A stretch of 14,416 nucleotides of DNA. It comes from Rubrobacter_F sp035642415 (lineage in GTDB: Bacteria > Actinomycetota > Rubrobacteria > Rubrobacterales > Rubrobacteraceae). Under the pieces are notes generated by a model, which ran no database searches, had not been told where the DNA came from, and was given only the letters and a program-made list of their open reading frames with translations. The stretch spans positions 1 through 14,416 of the forward strand of contig DASQSI010000095.1 in NCBI GenBank assembly GCA_035642415.1. The letters run 5' to 3'. Position 1 is the stretch's first letter; every line of letters starts with the position of its first letter. The translations under genes were made by a program, and so were the position numbers. This document shows, piece after piece, positions 5,055 to 12,676 of this stretch.

Positions 5055-6472
5055 TGCAGACAACGACGTTCATAGCCTATCTGGTCGCGGCCGCGCTGTT
5101 CATCGTCGGCATCCGCCGCCTGCGCACACCGGAGACCGCCCGCTCCGGGAACACTTTAGCCGGCCTGGGGATGATCATAGCCCTCGTCGCAACGCTTTTT
5201 GTCAACGAGTTCAATCCTGGTTTTATTAACGCCCTTGGAATCGGGGTTGGGGTGCTCTTAGGGGCGATCCTCGGAGCGTTCTCGGCGCAGAAGGTGCCGA
5301 TGACGGCTATGCCCCAGATGGTCGCCACTTTTAACGGCCTCGGCGGCGGGGCGATCGCGCTCGTGGCGGTCTCGGAGTTCTATCAGGGCAGGGCGACGAG
5401 TTGGGTCGCCGTGATCACGGCGCTCTTAACCGTCATCATCGGGTCGATAAGCTTCATGGGGAGCATCGTGGCGGTCAGTAAGCTTCAGGAGGTCCTCCTT
5501 TCCGGGTCGGTCACGTTCCCGGGGCAGCAGGTGGTGAACGCCATCATCTTCCTGGGCATCCTCGCCCTGAGCGCGAACGTCCTGGCGGGAGGGGCGATAG
5601 CCAGGGTCGTAGGACTCTCCTCTTTGCTCCCGCCTTTCGCCTCCATCGTCATCCTCCTCGTCGCCTCGCTCGTCCTGGGCTTTTTGTTCGTGATACCCAT
5701 AGGCGGGGCGGACATGCCCGTCGTCATCTCGCTCTTAAACGCCTTCACGGGGCTAGCCGCGGCGGCTTCGGGGTTCGTGCTCAACAACTACGCCCTTCTC
5801 ATCGGCGGTACGATTGTCGGTGCCTCGGGGACGATCCTCACGATGGAGATGAGCAGCTCTTTGGGACGTCCTCTCAGGAGCATCATCTTCCAGGGCATCG
5901 TGGCCCCGCCGCAGGATGAAGAACAGGAGGAGAGGGAGGCCAACGAGGCCAGCGCCGAAGACATAGGCTCCTACCTCAAGAACGAGGCAGAGAAGATCGT
6001 GATCGTGCCCGGCTACGGCCTCGCCGCCTCCCAAGCCCAGGGCGCGATGTACGAGCTTATGCAGACGCTGGAGAACGAGGGCAAGGAGGTGAAGTTCGGC
6101 ATCCACCCCGTGGCCGGGAGGATGCCCGGGCACATGAACGTCCTCTTGACCGAGGCCGACGTACCCTACGAGCAGCTCTACGACATGGAGGACATCAACC
6201 CCGAGTTCGAGGAGACGGACGCCGTCATAGTCGTGGGCGCCAACGACGTCGTAAACCCTGTGGCCAGGGACGAAGAGCAACAGACCGCCATCTCCGGCAT
6301 GCCCATACTCGACGTCGATCACGCCAGTAGGGTCATCTTCGTCAAGCGTTCCTTGGGTCCCGGCTTCGCCGGCGTAGACAACGAGCTCTTCTACCAGGAT
6401 AACACCTGGATGTTCTTCTCCGACGCCAACCAGGGCCTCCATGACATCGCCGAAGCCGTAAAGAACGCGTAA
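5054..6472 (+). CDS. pntB: NAD(P) transhydrogenase subunit beta (PntB)
   Basis: This encodes 472 residues, normal for PntB. Residues 1-265 hold a series of membrane helices that form the proton channel. The segment MPQMVATFNGLGGGA (86-100) corresponds to the channel region containing His91 of E. coli PntB, but here the position is asparagine, as in the mitochondrial-type enzymes. A charged linker (about 285-310, EEQEEREANEA) leads to soluble domain III, which binds NADP(H). Domain III motifs are intact: IVPGYGLAASQAQ (317-329), FGIHPVAGRMPGHMNVLL (348-365), VVGANDVVNP (393-402) and FVKRSLGPGFAGVDNELFY (429-447). The GTG start at 5054 overlaps the pntAB stop (TAGTG), indicating coupled translation and equal stoichiometry. 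No clear terminator follows before the convergent gene at 6654. Confidence 0.95.
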   Translation: MQTTTFIAYLVAAALFIVGIRRLRTPETARSGNTLAGLGMIIALVATLFVNEFNPGFINALGIGVGVLLGAILGAFSAQKVPMTAMPQMVATFNGLGGGAIALVAVSEFYQGRATSWVAVITALLTVIIGSISFMGSIVAVSKLQEVLLSGSVTFPGQQVVNAIIFLGILALSANVLAGGAIARVVGLSSLLPPFASIVILLVASLVLGFLFVIPIGGADMPVVISLLNAFTGLAAAASGFVLNNYALLIGGTIVGASGTILTMEMSSSLGRPLRSIIFQGIVAPPQDEEQEEREANEASAEDIGSYLKNEAEKIVIVPGYGLAASQAQGAMYELMQTLENEGKEVKFGIHPVAGRMPGHMNVLLTEADVPYEQLYDMEDINPEFEETDAVIVVGANDVVNPVARDEEQQTAISGMPILDVDHASRVIFVKRSLGPGFAGVDNELFYQDNTWMFFSDANQGLHDIAEAVKNA

Positions 6473-6653
6473 GGGCGACTTTCATCCGCCCGCTGTTAGC
6501 TTCTCCACCAAAGGGCGTGGGGAACGAACCGGGCTGCCTCCGAAAGGCACGCTGGCGCATATAGGAGCGATCGGTATTCGGTTCCCGGCGGGTCGGCGGC
6601 GGCGAGATGGGCGACTGGCACCCGGTACGAAGCGCTGGAGGTGTAGTAGGAAT

Positions 6654-7565
6654 TTAGGCGCTCTTACGTTGCTGTGAGACGTATCGCATGAGGCCATCAA
6701 CCAGCATCTCGTAGTTGGCCGCGAGCTGGTAACGCTCGGACTTCTCGGGGCTCCCACCTTCCTGAAGGAGCTCCTCGTCGCCCTTGGCCGAGAACTCCTC
6801 AACGATATCTTCCCGGGAAAGCCCTTCGTCTATACGTTCCTCGATGAAGAGGAGCCACTCCTGCAGGCGTTGTTCCAGCTCGCTCAGGTGCCTCTCTGTG
6901 TCCTGGTACGAGCCGAAATGCGTAGGGTAGAGGGTCTCCGGCGCCAGTTTGCGTATAGCTTCGATGCTCTGCTTCCAAGCCTCGATGTCGATCTCCGGCG
7001 GCGGCGTCGGCGGCTTGACGTAAGATTGGCCGGGCAGGCGTACCCCCGCCACGTCGCCGGCAAAAAGCGCGCCCGACTCAGGCTCGTAAAAAGCCAGGTG
7101 GTGGTATGCATGTCCCGGCGTGTAGTGCGCCACGAGAATGCCGCCCGCCGCTTCGATCTCCTCACCACCCTCTAGCTTCTCGAGCCGATCCTCCGGCACC
7201 GCCCGGACCTCACCCCACATTTCTTCCATGCTCTCTTCGCCGTAGATGCGCGTCGCGCTTTTGACGAGCGTCGACGGGTCTACGAGGTGCGGGTAGCCGA
7301 TCTCATGCACATAGAAAGTGGCATTCGGCAACAGCTCCGTCAGGTTCCCGGACGCCCCCGCATGGTCCAAATGTACGTGGGTTAAGAAAACCTTCTCTAC
7401 TTCCTCAGGGACAACGCCCCGGTGTTCGAGGCCCCGCATGAGGTTTTCGATACAGGTCGTGGGGCCGGTCTCGATTATCGCGGTCGAGCCCTCCCCTGTA
7501 AGGAGAAAGGAGGCAATGATCTCCTCCGTATCCATAAAACCCAGGTCCATCGTCTCTATCTTCAT
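6654..7565 (-). CDS. Metallo-beta-lactamase-fold hydrolase
   Basis: This 303-residue protein carries the full set of dinuclear metal ligands of the metallo-beta-lactamase fold: HVHLDH at 63-68, His152 in YTPGHAYHH, Asp171 in FAGDVAG and His216 in YPTHFGS. The remaining C-terminal part (about 225-303) is helical and charged. Members of this broad group include glyoxalase II-type thioesterases, lactonases and other hydrolases; the substrate cannot be read from sequence. There is no signal peptide, so it acts in the cytoplasm. The ATG at 7565 is preceded by GGGGAAGGG. It is transcribed divergently from apgM and converges on the pnt operon, so it is probably a single-gene transcript. No clear terminator is seen in the 181-base gap to pntB, which holds nothing else I can name. 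Confidence 0.87.
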   Translation of the reverse strand: MKIETMDLGFMDTEEIIASFLLTGEGSTAIIETGPTTCIENLMRGLEHRGVVPEEVEKVFLTHVHLDHAGASGNLTELLPNATFYVHEIGYPHLVDPSTLVKSATRIYGEESMEEMWGEVRAVPEDRLEKLEGGEEIEAAGGILVAHYTPGHAYHHLAFYEPESGALFAGDVAGVRLPGQSYVKPPTPPPEIDIEAWKQSIEAIRKLAPETLYPTHFGSYQDTERHLSELEQRLQEWLLFIEERIDEGLSREDIVEEFSAKGDEELLQEGGSPEKSERYQLAANYEMLVDGLMRYVSQQRKSA

Positions 7566-7607
7566 CTACCCTTCCCCTACACAGGTCGCTTCGCGGGTCC
7601 ATCCGTG

Positions 7608-7636
7608 ATCATAAAACGGAGATTATACAGGTCTCC
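7608..7636. promoter_or_regulatory. Divergent promoter region between the metallo-hydrolase and apgM, with a dyad
   Basis: On the minus strand two -10-like boxes face the metallo-hydrolase gene: TATGAT at 7608-7613 and a perfect TATAAT at 7622-7627. On the plus strand TATACA (7624-7629) may serve apgM and overlaps the latter. GGAGA (7618-7622) and TCTCC (7632-7636) form an inverted repeat centred on these boxes, a layout suited to a regulator that blocks both directions. No good -35 element is seen on either strand. Confidence 0.35.
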
Positions 7637-7682
7637 TTTGCTAGACTTCTGCCCGCAGAACGTAGGCTAAGAGGAGGACGCC

Positions 7683-8891
7683 TTGGATCTGAACCTCATG
7701 CGCGAGCTATCTGTCTCCACAGACTCCAAGATCGTTTTGCTCGTTTTGGACGGTCTTGGCGGGTTGCCGATGGACCCCTTCGACAGAACCGAGCTGGAGG
7801 CCGCGGACACCCCGAACCTCGACGCTTTAGCCTCCAGATCCGACCTCGGCCTTAGCAGGCCTGTGGCCGCGGGGGTGAGCCCCGGTAGCGGCCCCGGACA
7901 TCTGGCTCTCTTCGGTTACGATCCCCTGAAATACGAGGTCGGGCGCGGCGTCTTGAGTGCTCTGGGCGTGGGCTTCGAGCTCGGAGAGAACGATCTCGCC
8001 GCGAGGATCAACTTCGCCACCAAGGATGAATCGGGCAGGATCTCTGACCGCCGCGCCGGCCGTATCTCTACCGAAGAAGCCACAAAACTCGTGGATCTCC
8101 TCAGCGAGGATCTGAAGCTCGAGGGCGTCGAGGTCTTCCTCATCCACGAAAAAGAGCACCGGGCCGTCGCCGTCTTTCGAGCTAGCGGCCTCTCGGATGC
8201 CCTCTCGGACTCCGACCCTCAAAGGGTAAACCTCAAGCCCCTCCCCGTTGAGCCCCTAAACGGCGATGCGAAGGCCGAGAAGAGCGCCGAGCTCGCCAAT
8301 GACTTCATCAAACAGGCGGACGATATACTCGCGGACCATCATCCGGCGAACACCATCCTCTTGCGCGGCTTCGGGATGCACCCGGCGCTTCCGAAGTTTG
8401 ACGAGACCTACAGGCTCCGCGCGGCGGCCATCGCCGGCTACCCCATGTACAAGGGTCTCGCCCGGCTCGTCGGCATGGAGGTCCTGAAAGAAGGCCAAGG
8501 TATAGCCGGCGAGTTTCAGGCCCTCGAGGAGAACTGGGGCGCCTATGACTTCTTCTTCGTCCATATCAAGGCCACCGACGCCGCCGGTGAGGACGGTGAT
8601 TTCCGCCGGAAAGTCGCGGTCATAGAAGAGGTGGATGCCCTGGTACCGGACCTCCTGGGCCTCGGTCCCGCCGTGCTCGCCGTGACCGGCGACCACGCCA
8701 CACCCGCGAAGATGAAGAGCCATTCCTGGCACGGGCTCCCGTTCCTCCTGCGTTCCGCGTATACCTTACCGACCGCCAGAAGCTTCGGGGAGCGTGCCTG
8801 CGCAGGCGGTTCTTTAGGCGTTTTTGCGGCCGAGGAGATCATGGGTTTTCTCATGGGCCACGCCCTCAAGCTCAACCGCTACGGCGCATGA
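7683..8891 (+). CDS. apgM: 2,3-bisphosphoglycerate-independent phosphoglycerate mutase, archaeal type (ApgM)
   Basis: This encodes 402 residues of the alkaline phosphatase superfamily, interconverting 3- and 2-phosphoglycerate in glycolysis and gluconeogenesis. The first metal ligand is in VLLVLDGLGG (Asp23). VSPGSGPGHLALFGYDP (65-81) contains the serine that carries the phosphoryl group (Ser69) and is diagnostic of the ApgM branch, and KATDAAGEDGDF plus GDHATPAKMKSHSWHG supply the remaining metal ligands. The length of about 400 fits ApgM rather than the 510-residue GpmI. The start is TTG at 7683, supported by GGAGG five bases upstream; the internal ATG codons lack this. Its stop overlaps the ATG of the next gene by four bases, so the two are co-translated. 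Confidence 0.93.
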   Translation: MDLNLMRELSVSTDSKIVLLVLDGLGGLPMDPFDRTELEAADTPNLDALASRSDLGLSRPVAAGVSPGSGPGHLALFGYDPLKYEVGRGVLSALGVGFELGENDLAARINFATKDESGRISDRRAGRISTEEATKLVDLLSEDLKLEGVEVFLIHEKEHRAVAVFRASGLSDALSDSDPQRVNLKPLPVEPLNGDAKAEKSAELANDFIKQADDILADHHPANTILLRGFGMHPALPKFDETYRLRAAAIAGYPMYKGLARLVGMEVLKEGQGIAGEFQALEENWGAYDFFFVHIKATDAAGEDGDFRRKVAVIEEVDALVPDLLGLGPAVLAVTGDHATPAKMKSHSWHGLPFLLRSAYTLPTARSFGERACAGGSLGVFAAEEIMGFLMGHALKLNRYGA

Positions 8892-9586
8892 GCGAAGCGG
8901 CCCGACAAAGGAAGCGCCTCGTAGCGCTCATGAAGCTCGAAGAGGAGATAACCTCCTGCCGGCGCTGTCCGCGTCTCGTCGAATGGCGCGAAAAGGTCGC
9001 CCGCGAAAAGAAGGCCGCCTACGCCGAAGAAGCCTACTGGGGCCGCCCCGTACCTGGGTTCGGGGATCCGGACGCCCGGGTGGTAGTTCTCGGCTTGGCC
9101 CCCGCCGCCCATGGAGCTAACCGTACCGGCCGCTACTTCACCGGCGATCGCTCCGGAGACTTCCTTTTCGGCGCGTTATACCGCACTGGCTTCTCCAACA
9201 GCCCGGTCTCCAGACACACCCATGATGGCCTACGCCTCTATGGGCTTTGGATCTCAGCCGCCGTCCGTTGCGCACCACCGCAGAACAAACCCTCCCCCGA
9301 AGAACGCGACGCCTGCCTCCCATACGCCATCCGCGAGCTCGAACTACTCCCTACCGTAGAGGCTATCGTCTGCCTCGGCGCCTTCGCCTGGGACGCTGCC
9401 TTAAGGATGTACGCCGCGAAACCTAAGCCCAAGTTTGCCCACGGCGCCAGCTACGTAACGCCTTCCGGTGTCACCCTCTTAGGTTGCTACCATCCCTCCC
9501 AGCAGAACACCTTCACCGGGGTCCTTACCGAACCCATGCTCGACGCGGTGCTCCTGCAGGCGCGGAAGCTGACGGAAGGAGAGTAG
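8888..9586 (+). CDS. Uracil-DNA glycosylase, family 5 (UDGb type)
   Basis: This 232-residue iron-sulfur uracil-DNA glycosylase removes uracil, and in this family sometimes hypoxanthine or other deaminated bases, from DNA as the first step of base excision repair. Motif A is GLAPAAHGANRTGRYFTGD (69-87), the family 5 form in which the usual catalytic Asp or Asn is missing. The second motif is YHPSQQNTFTG (201-211) with His202. Four cysteines spaced as in the family, Cys24, Cys27, Cys128 and Cys143, are the likely 4Fe-4S ligands. The ATG overlaps the apgM stop as ATGA, so it depends on apgM transcription and translation. The pairing of a glycolytic mutase with a repair enzyme has no obvious metabolic reason and may be simple co-expression of housekeeping genes. 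High-GC or hot-living bacteria need efficient repair of deaminated cytosine. Confidence 0.93.
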   Translation: MSEAARQRKRLVALMKLEEEITSCRRCPRLVEWREKVAREKKAAYAEEAYWGRPVPGFGDPDARVVVLGLAPAAHGANRTGRYFTGDRSGDFLFGALYRTGFSNSPVSRHTHDGLRLYGLWISAAVRCAPPQNKPSPEERDACLPYAIRELELLPTVEAIVCLGAFAWDAALRMYAAKPKPKFAHGASYVTPSGVTLLGCYHPSQQNTFTGVLTEPMLDAVLLQARKLTEGE

Positions 9587-9590
9587 GCTC

Positions 9591-9731
9591 GTGAAGCTCG
9601 TTGGCGTAGATCTTTCCCACCGCGACTGCGAGGTCTGCATGCCCGAAGACAACACCGCCACGCACATCGGCCATGAAAGCTCGGTAATGAGCATCTGGGC
9701 TTTGCCCGGCTTCTCGCGTCGGCGTCTCTAG
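9591..9731 (+). CDS. Doubtful small ORF, 46 residues
   Basis: GTG 9591 lies four bases after the glycosylase stop, with AGGAG nine bases upstream, and the frame runs to TAG 9729-9731. The peptide begins MKLVGVDLSHRDCEVCMPED and ends in RRRL. The opening MKLVGVDLS resembles the first strand of RNase H-like folds, but the rest has no recognisable continuation, so it could be a truncated gene end or chance. It stops just before the -10 box of the next gene. Confidence 0.3.
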   Translation: MKLVGVDLSHRDCEVCMPEDNTATHIGHESSVMSIWALPGFSRRRL

Positions 9732-9743
9732 CCTGTTAAACGA

Positions 9744-9780
9744 TACAATGCCCCTCATGTCCTGCACTAGTCGTAGGAGG
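9744..9780 (+). promoter_or_regulatory. -10 box and ribosome binding site of the HD-domain gene
   Basis: TACAAT at 9744-9749 is one base from the -10 consensus and would start RNA near 9756. AGGAGG at 9775-9780 then lies six bases before TTG 9787. This arrangement excludes ATG 9748, which sits inside the -10 box, as the start of the downstream protein. No clear -35 is seen. Confidence 0.5.
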
Positions 9781-9786
9781 TATTGG

Positions 9787-10371
9787 TTGAATCGCGAGGA
9801 GTCCTGGAGGTTGCTCTGCGAGTGGACGGAGAGCGACTCTTTACGCAAGCACATGCTCGCCGTCGAGGCCGCCATGCGGGCCTACGCTCGGAAGTTCGGA
9901 GAGGACGAGGAGAAGTGGGGAATAGCAGGCCTGCTACACGATATGGACTACGAGAAGCACCCAACACCCGCCGAGCACCCGATGACGGGCGTCCGGGAGC
10001 TGGAACGTCGTGGTTATCCCGAAGATGTGCTGGAAGCCATAAAAGGCCACGCCGACTACCTGGGCGTACCACGCAAGACGCGCCTCGCCAAGACCCTCTA
10101 CGCCGTAGACGAGCTCTCCGGCTTCGTCACGGCCTGCGCCCTTTTACGGCCGGAGGGTCTTGAGGGGCTCAAGGCCAAAAGCGTCCGTAAAAAGATGAAG
10201 CAGAAGTCATTCGCTGCCAACGTAAGTAGGGAAGACATAATCCGTGGCGCCGAAGAGCTCGGTGTAGACCTGAACGAGCACATAGACTTCGTCGTCATGG
10301 CGCTCCGGGAGGAGCCACGCTCCCTAAAGCTCGCAGCGCCGCGGACGGACCAGGAAGACACCCGGCCCTAG
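9787..10371 (+). CDS. HD-domain phosphohydrolase-like protein
   Basis: With TTG 9787 as start the protein has 194 residues. It carries the HD metal site: His22 in LRKHMLAVE, HD at 51-52 in LLHDMDYEKHP, His88 in IKGHADYLG and Asp108 in YAVDELSG. The sequence around HDMDYEKHP and EHPMTGVRELERRGYP matches the small single-domain HD proteins common in bacteria, whose substrates (nucleotides or other phosphoesters) are mostly unknown. The C-terminal part, from about 130, is lysine-rich (KSVRKKMKQKSF) then acidic. The TTG is chosen for its AGGAGG six bases upstream and a -10 box at 9744. It is followed after 70 bases by ddl, so the two may share a transcript, although ddl may also have its own promoter. 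Confidence 0.85.
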   Translation: MNREESWRLLCEWTESDSLRKHMLAVEAAMRAYARKFGEDEEKWGIAGLLHDMDYEKHPTPAEHPMTGVRELERRGYPEDVLEAIKGHADYLGVPRKTRLAKTLYAVDELSGFVTACALLRPEGLEGLKAKSVRKKMKQKSFAANVSREDIIRGAEELGVDLNEHIDFVVMALREEPRSLKLAAPRTDQEDTRP

Positions 10372-10441
10372 GTCCGGCAGACCGCACTTACCCTCTGCTA
10401 GGATGGGCGGGCTAAACGAAAATGAGGGGTTAAACGCGTTG

Positions 10442-11512
10442 ATGCGTGTCATGGTTATCTTTGGCGGTCGGAGCCGGGAGCACGCGGTCTCCCTAGCCTC
10501 GGCCCGCGCGATCATGGACGCCCTCCAGCGGAGCGAGCAGTACGAGGTTCTCCCCCTCGGCATAACGCGAGAAGGGCAATGGATCTCCTCGGGAGATCCC
10601 ATGCGCGAGCTCGAATCCCGTGCCCAGGAGCTTGTGGGCGGTCGTACGGGCCCCAACGGGGTTGTGGGGACCATGATCTCGGCCTCAGATAAACTGCCCG
10701 TCGACCTGGGTGCCGCGGACGTCGTCTTCCCCGTCCTGCACGGCCCCTACGGCGAGGACGGCACCGTCCAGGGTATGCTCGAGCTCGCCGGCATTCCCTA
10801 CGTGGGCTCAGGTGTGCTGGCAAGTGCCGTGGGCATGGATAAGGTAACGATGAAGAAGATCTTCACCTTCCACGGTCTCCCGCAGGTCGAGTGGCTCGGT
10901 CTTACCCGCAAAGAATGGCAAGACGACCGGAAACGTTGGGCTCGAGAGATAGAAACCTCTTTAGGTTATCCATGCTTCGTCAAGCCCTCGAACCTCGGCT
11001 CCAGCCTCGGCATCAGCAGGGCAACGAACGCTGGGGAGCTCCAGGCGGCCCTCGACACCGCGACCGACCTTGATCGGCGCGTGATCATCGAGCAGGGCGT
11101 TGACGCCCGCGAGATAGAGGTCTCAGTGCTCGGCAACGAAGAAGCGAAGGTTTCGGTTCCGGGTGAGATAGTCGTCTCCGAGCACGAGTTCTATGACTAC
11201 GAAGCCAAGTACACCGAAGGCGGCATGAGGCTTGTGGTTCCCACCCAAATACCCGGCGGTGTAGCGACGGAGCTCCGGTACATAGCCCGTGCTGCCTACG
11301 CAGCTATAGACGCCGCGGGCATGGCACGGGTGGACTTTTTCCTCGAAAACGGCGGCGCGCAGAGGCTACTCCTCAACGAGATCAACACCATCCCCGGCTT
11401 CACCCCCACGAGCGTCTATGCCCGTCTATGGGCGGCCAGCGGGCTCACTTACGAGCAACTCCTCGATCGTCTCATACAGCTCGCCCTCGAACGTCACGGC
11501 TCTGGTTCTTGA
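10442..11512 (+). CDS. ddl: D-alanine--D-alanine ligase
   Basis: This encodes 356 residues of the ATP-grasp family, which joins two D-alanines using ATP to supply the dipeptide end of peptidoglycan precursors. The N-terminal substrate loop is VIFGGRSREHAVSLASA (5-21). Later come CFVKPSNLGSSLGISRA in the ATP-binding domain, EQGVDAREIEVSVLGN, the omega loop EFYDYEAKYTEGG, and LLNEINTIPGFTPTSVYARL, where Glu and Asn bind magnesium and the tail closes the active site. The frame is open further up to ATG 10403, but the family begins at MRVMVIFGG. TTG 10439, with GAGGGG nine bases upstream, is an equally possible start one residue earlier. The TGA shares its last base with the ATG of the mscS gene. 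Dependence on D-Ala-D-Ala implies classical vancomycin-sensitive peptidoglycan. Confidence 0.93.
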   Translation: MRVMVIFGGRSREHAVSLASARAIMDALQRSEQYEVLPLGITREGQWISSGDPMRELESRAQELVGGRTGPNGVVGTMISASDKLPVDLGAADVVFPVLHGPYGEDGTVQGMLELAGIPYVGSGVLASAVGMDKVTMKKIFTFHGLPQVEWLGLTRKEWQDDRKRWAREIETSLGYPCFVKPSNLGSSLGISRATNAGELQAALDTATDLDRRVIIEQGVDAREIEVSVLGNEEAKVSVPGEIVVSEHEFYDYEAKYTEGGMRLVVPTQIPGGVATELRYIARAAYAAIDAAGMARVDFFLENGGAQRLLLNEINTIPGFTPTSVYARLWAASGLTYEQLLDRLIQLALERHGSGS

Positions 11513-12519
11513 TGACGTCCTCGCTGCTTCTGAGCGCGATTCTTCAAACCGAACCTATCGGCGACGAGATTACCGGTAGCGTCGCGAACCAAGCCGCAGA
11601 AGCTCTCCAAAGCACTCAGGAAGAAACCTTTACCGTCCTTGGAAGCGTCAAAGCTTTCTTTATGAGCATAATAGGCTACCTGACCAGCCCGACGTTCATC
11701 GCCAACGCGGTGGCGACAGTGATCGTCGTTATTCTGGCGACGGTCATCTACCGTATAGCCGTCCACCTGATACCGCGTATCTTTCGATGGCGAAGACCAG
11801 AAGAACAGGTTCTGGACGCCTCAGCCCTCGCCCGCATAAAGCGTCAGGACACCGCCATAACGCTCATCCGCAATACCCTCAGATACGTAACCTTCACCAT
11901 CGTCGTGCTCTTTGTGGCGAGCATCTTCCTTCGTAACTTGCTGCCAACCGTCGCGGGTGCTTCTATCCTGGCGGCCGTCGTAGGCTTCGGAGCGCGGGAC
12001 TTTCTGCGCGACATCATCGCCGGGTTTTTCATACTCTTCGAGGGCCAGTACAACGTCGGAGACTTCATAGCGGTCGAGCCCAGCAAAGCTTCCGGGATGG
12101 TCGAGGAGTTCGGGTTGCGGACTACCAAGATCCGAGCCCTCTCCGGCGAACTCGTTTACGTACCTAACGGCACCCTCACCGCCGTAACAAACTACGTTTC
12201 TGGCCAGCAACGCTTCACCATCGAGGTGCAACTAAAAGGCGAGGAAGCCGTGAATCAGGTCCTCGAAGAAATGCAAGAGGGCCACGAGCTCTACCTGAAC
12301 CCGCCGCGCCTCATGAAGCGCGACGAGACCACCGAGGGCGGCTCCCGCCTTCGGCTGGTGGCAGACGTTCTCCCCTCGACCGCCTGGCTCGTCGAGGAGA
12401 ACCTGGTCGAGCGTATAAGGGCCGCTGCCGGCGAAGATGGTCTGGCTGCCGACCCACTGGTCTATAAAGTAGACAGCCGAAACGTCCAGCGCCTCAGGGA
12501 GTTTGCCACTCCGGAATGA
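11512..12519 (+). CDS. Small-conductance mechanosensitive channel, MscS family
   Basis: This 335-residue membrane protein opens when the membrane is stretched and releases solutes on osmotic downshock. After an unusual 60-residue N-terminus, TM1 lies at about 62-88, TM2 at 122-141 and the pore helix TM3 at 146-177 (AGASILAAVVGFGARDFLRD), followed by the conserved FEGQYNVGDFIAVE and the beta domain with VEEFGLRTTKIRALSGELVYVPNG (197-220). The C-terminal cytoplasmic domain (240-335) is present. The start is ATG 11512, overlapping the ddl stop (TGATG); a longer frame reading into ddl is rejected as shadow. Overlap with a peptidoglycan gene suits a role in envelope integrity during osmotic change. 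Confidence 0.92.
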   Translation: MTSSLLLSAILQTEPIGDEITGSVANQAAEALQSTQEETFTVLGSVKAFFMSIIGYLTSPTFIANAVATVIVVILATVIYRIAVHLIPRIFRWRRPEEQVLDASALARIKRQDTAITLIRNTLRYVTFTIVVLFVASIFLRNLLPTVAGASILAAVVGFGARDFLRDIIAGFFILFEGQYNVGDFIAVEPSKASGMVEEFGLRTTKIRALSGELVYVPNGTLTAVTNYVSGQQRFTIEVQLKGEEAVNQVLEEMQEGHELYLNPPRLMKRDETTEGGSRLRLVADVLPSTAWLVEENLVERIRAAAGEDGLAADPLVYKVDSRNVQRLREFATPE

Positions 12520-12631
12520 ACAGCCATAAGCTTTCTAAGCAAAGTGCAAACCGTGTGTCAAAGCTCGCCATGATCGCGCGATGTATCACGCTCCTGCTCG
12601 GGGTGTTTAGAGGAATCCTCGATAATGCCTT

Positions 12632-12657
12632 GCTTGCCCGGCTTGGTAGCCCGAAGC
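12632..12657. terminator. Weak hairpin between the convergent mscS and LON-domain genes
   Basis: GCTT...AAGC outer arms and AGCC/GGCT inner arms around a four-base loop form an imperfect hairpin with an internal loop. It lies in the 157-base gap between mscS and the convergent LON-domain gene, where a two-way terminator would be expected. No T-run follows on either strand, so the call is tentative. The rest of the gap shows no feature. Confidence 0.2.
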
Positions 12658-12676
12658 TAACAGCCGAGCTGGAAGC

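Noticed and set aside
9748..9786. ATG 9748 as the start of the HD-domain protein
   Set aside because: It lies within a TACAAT -10 box, and TTG 9787 has AGGAGG six bases upstream.
10403..10441. Upstream start of ddl at ATG 10403
   Set aside because: The added 13 residues have no counterpart in D-Ala-D-Ala ligases and no ribosome site precedes this ATG; it also falls in a region that looks like promoter or leader.
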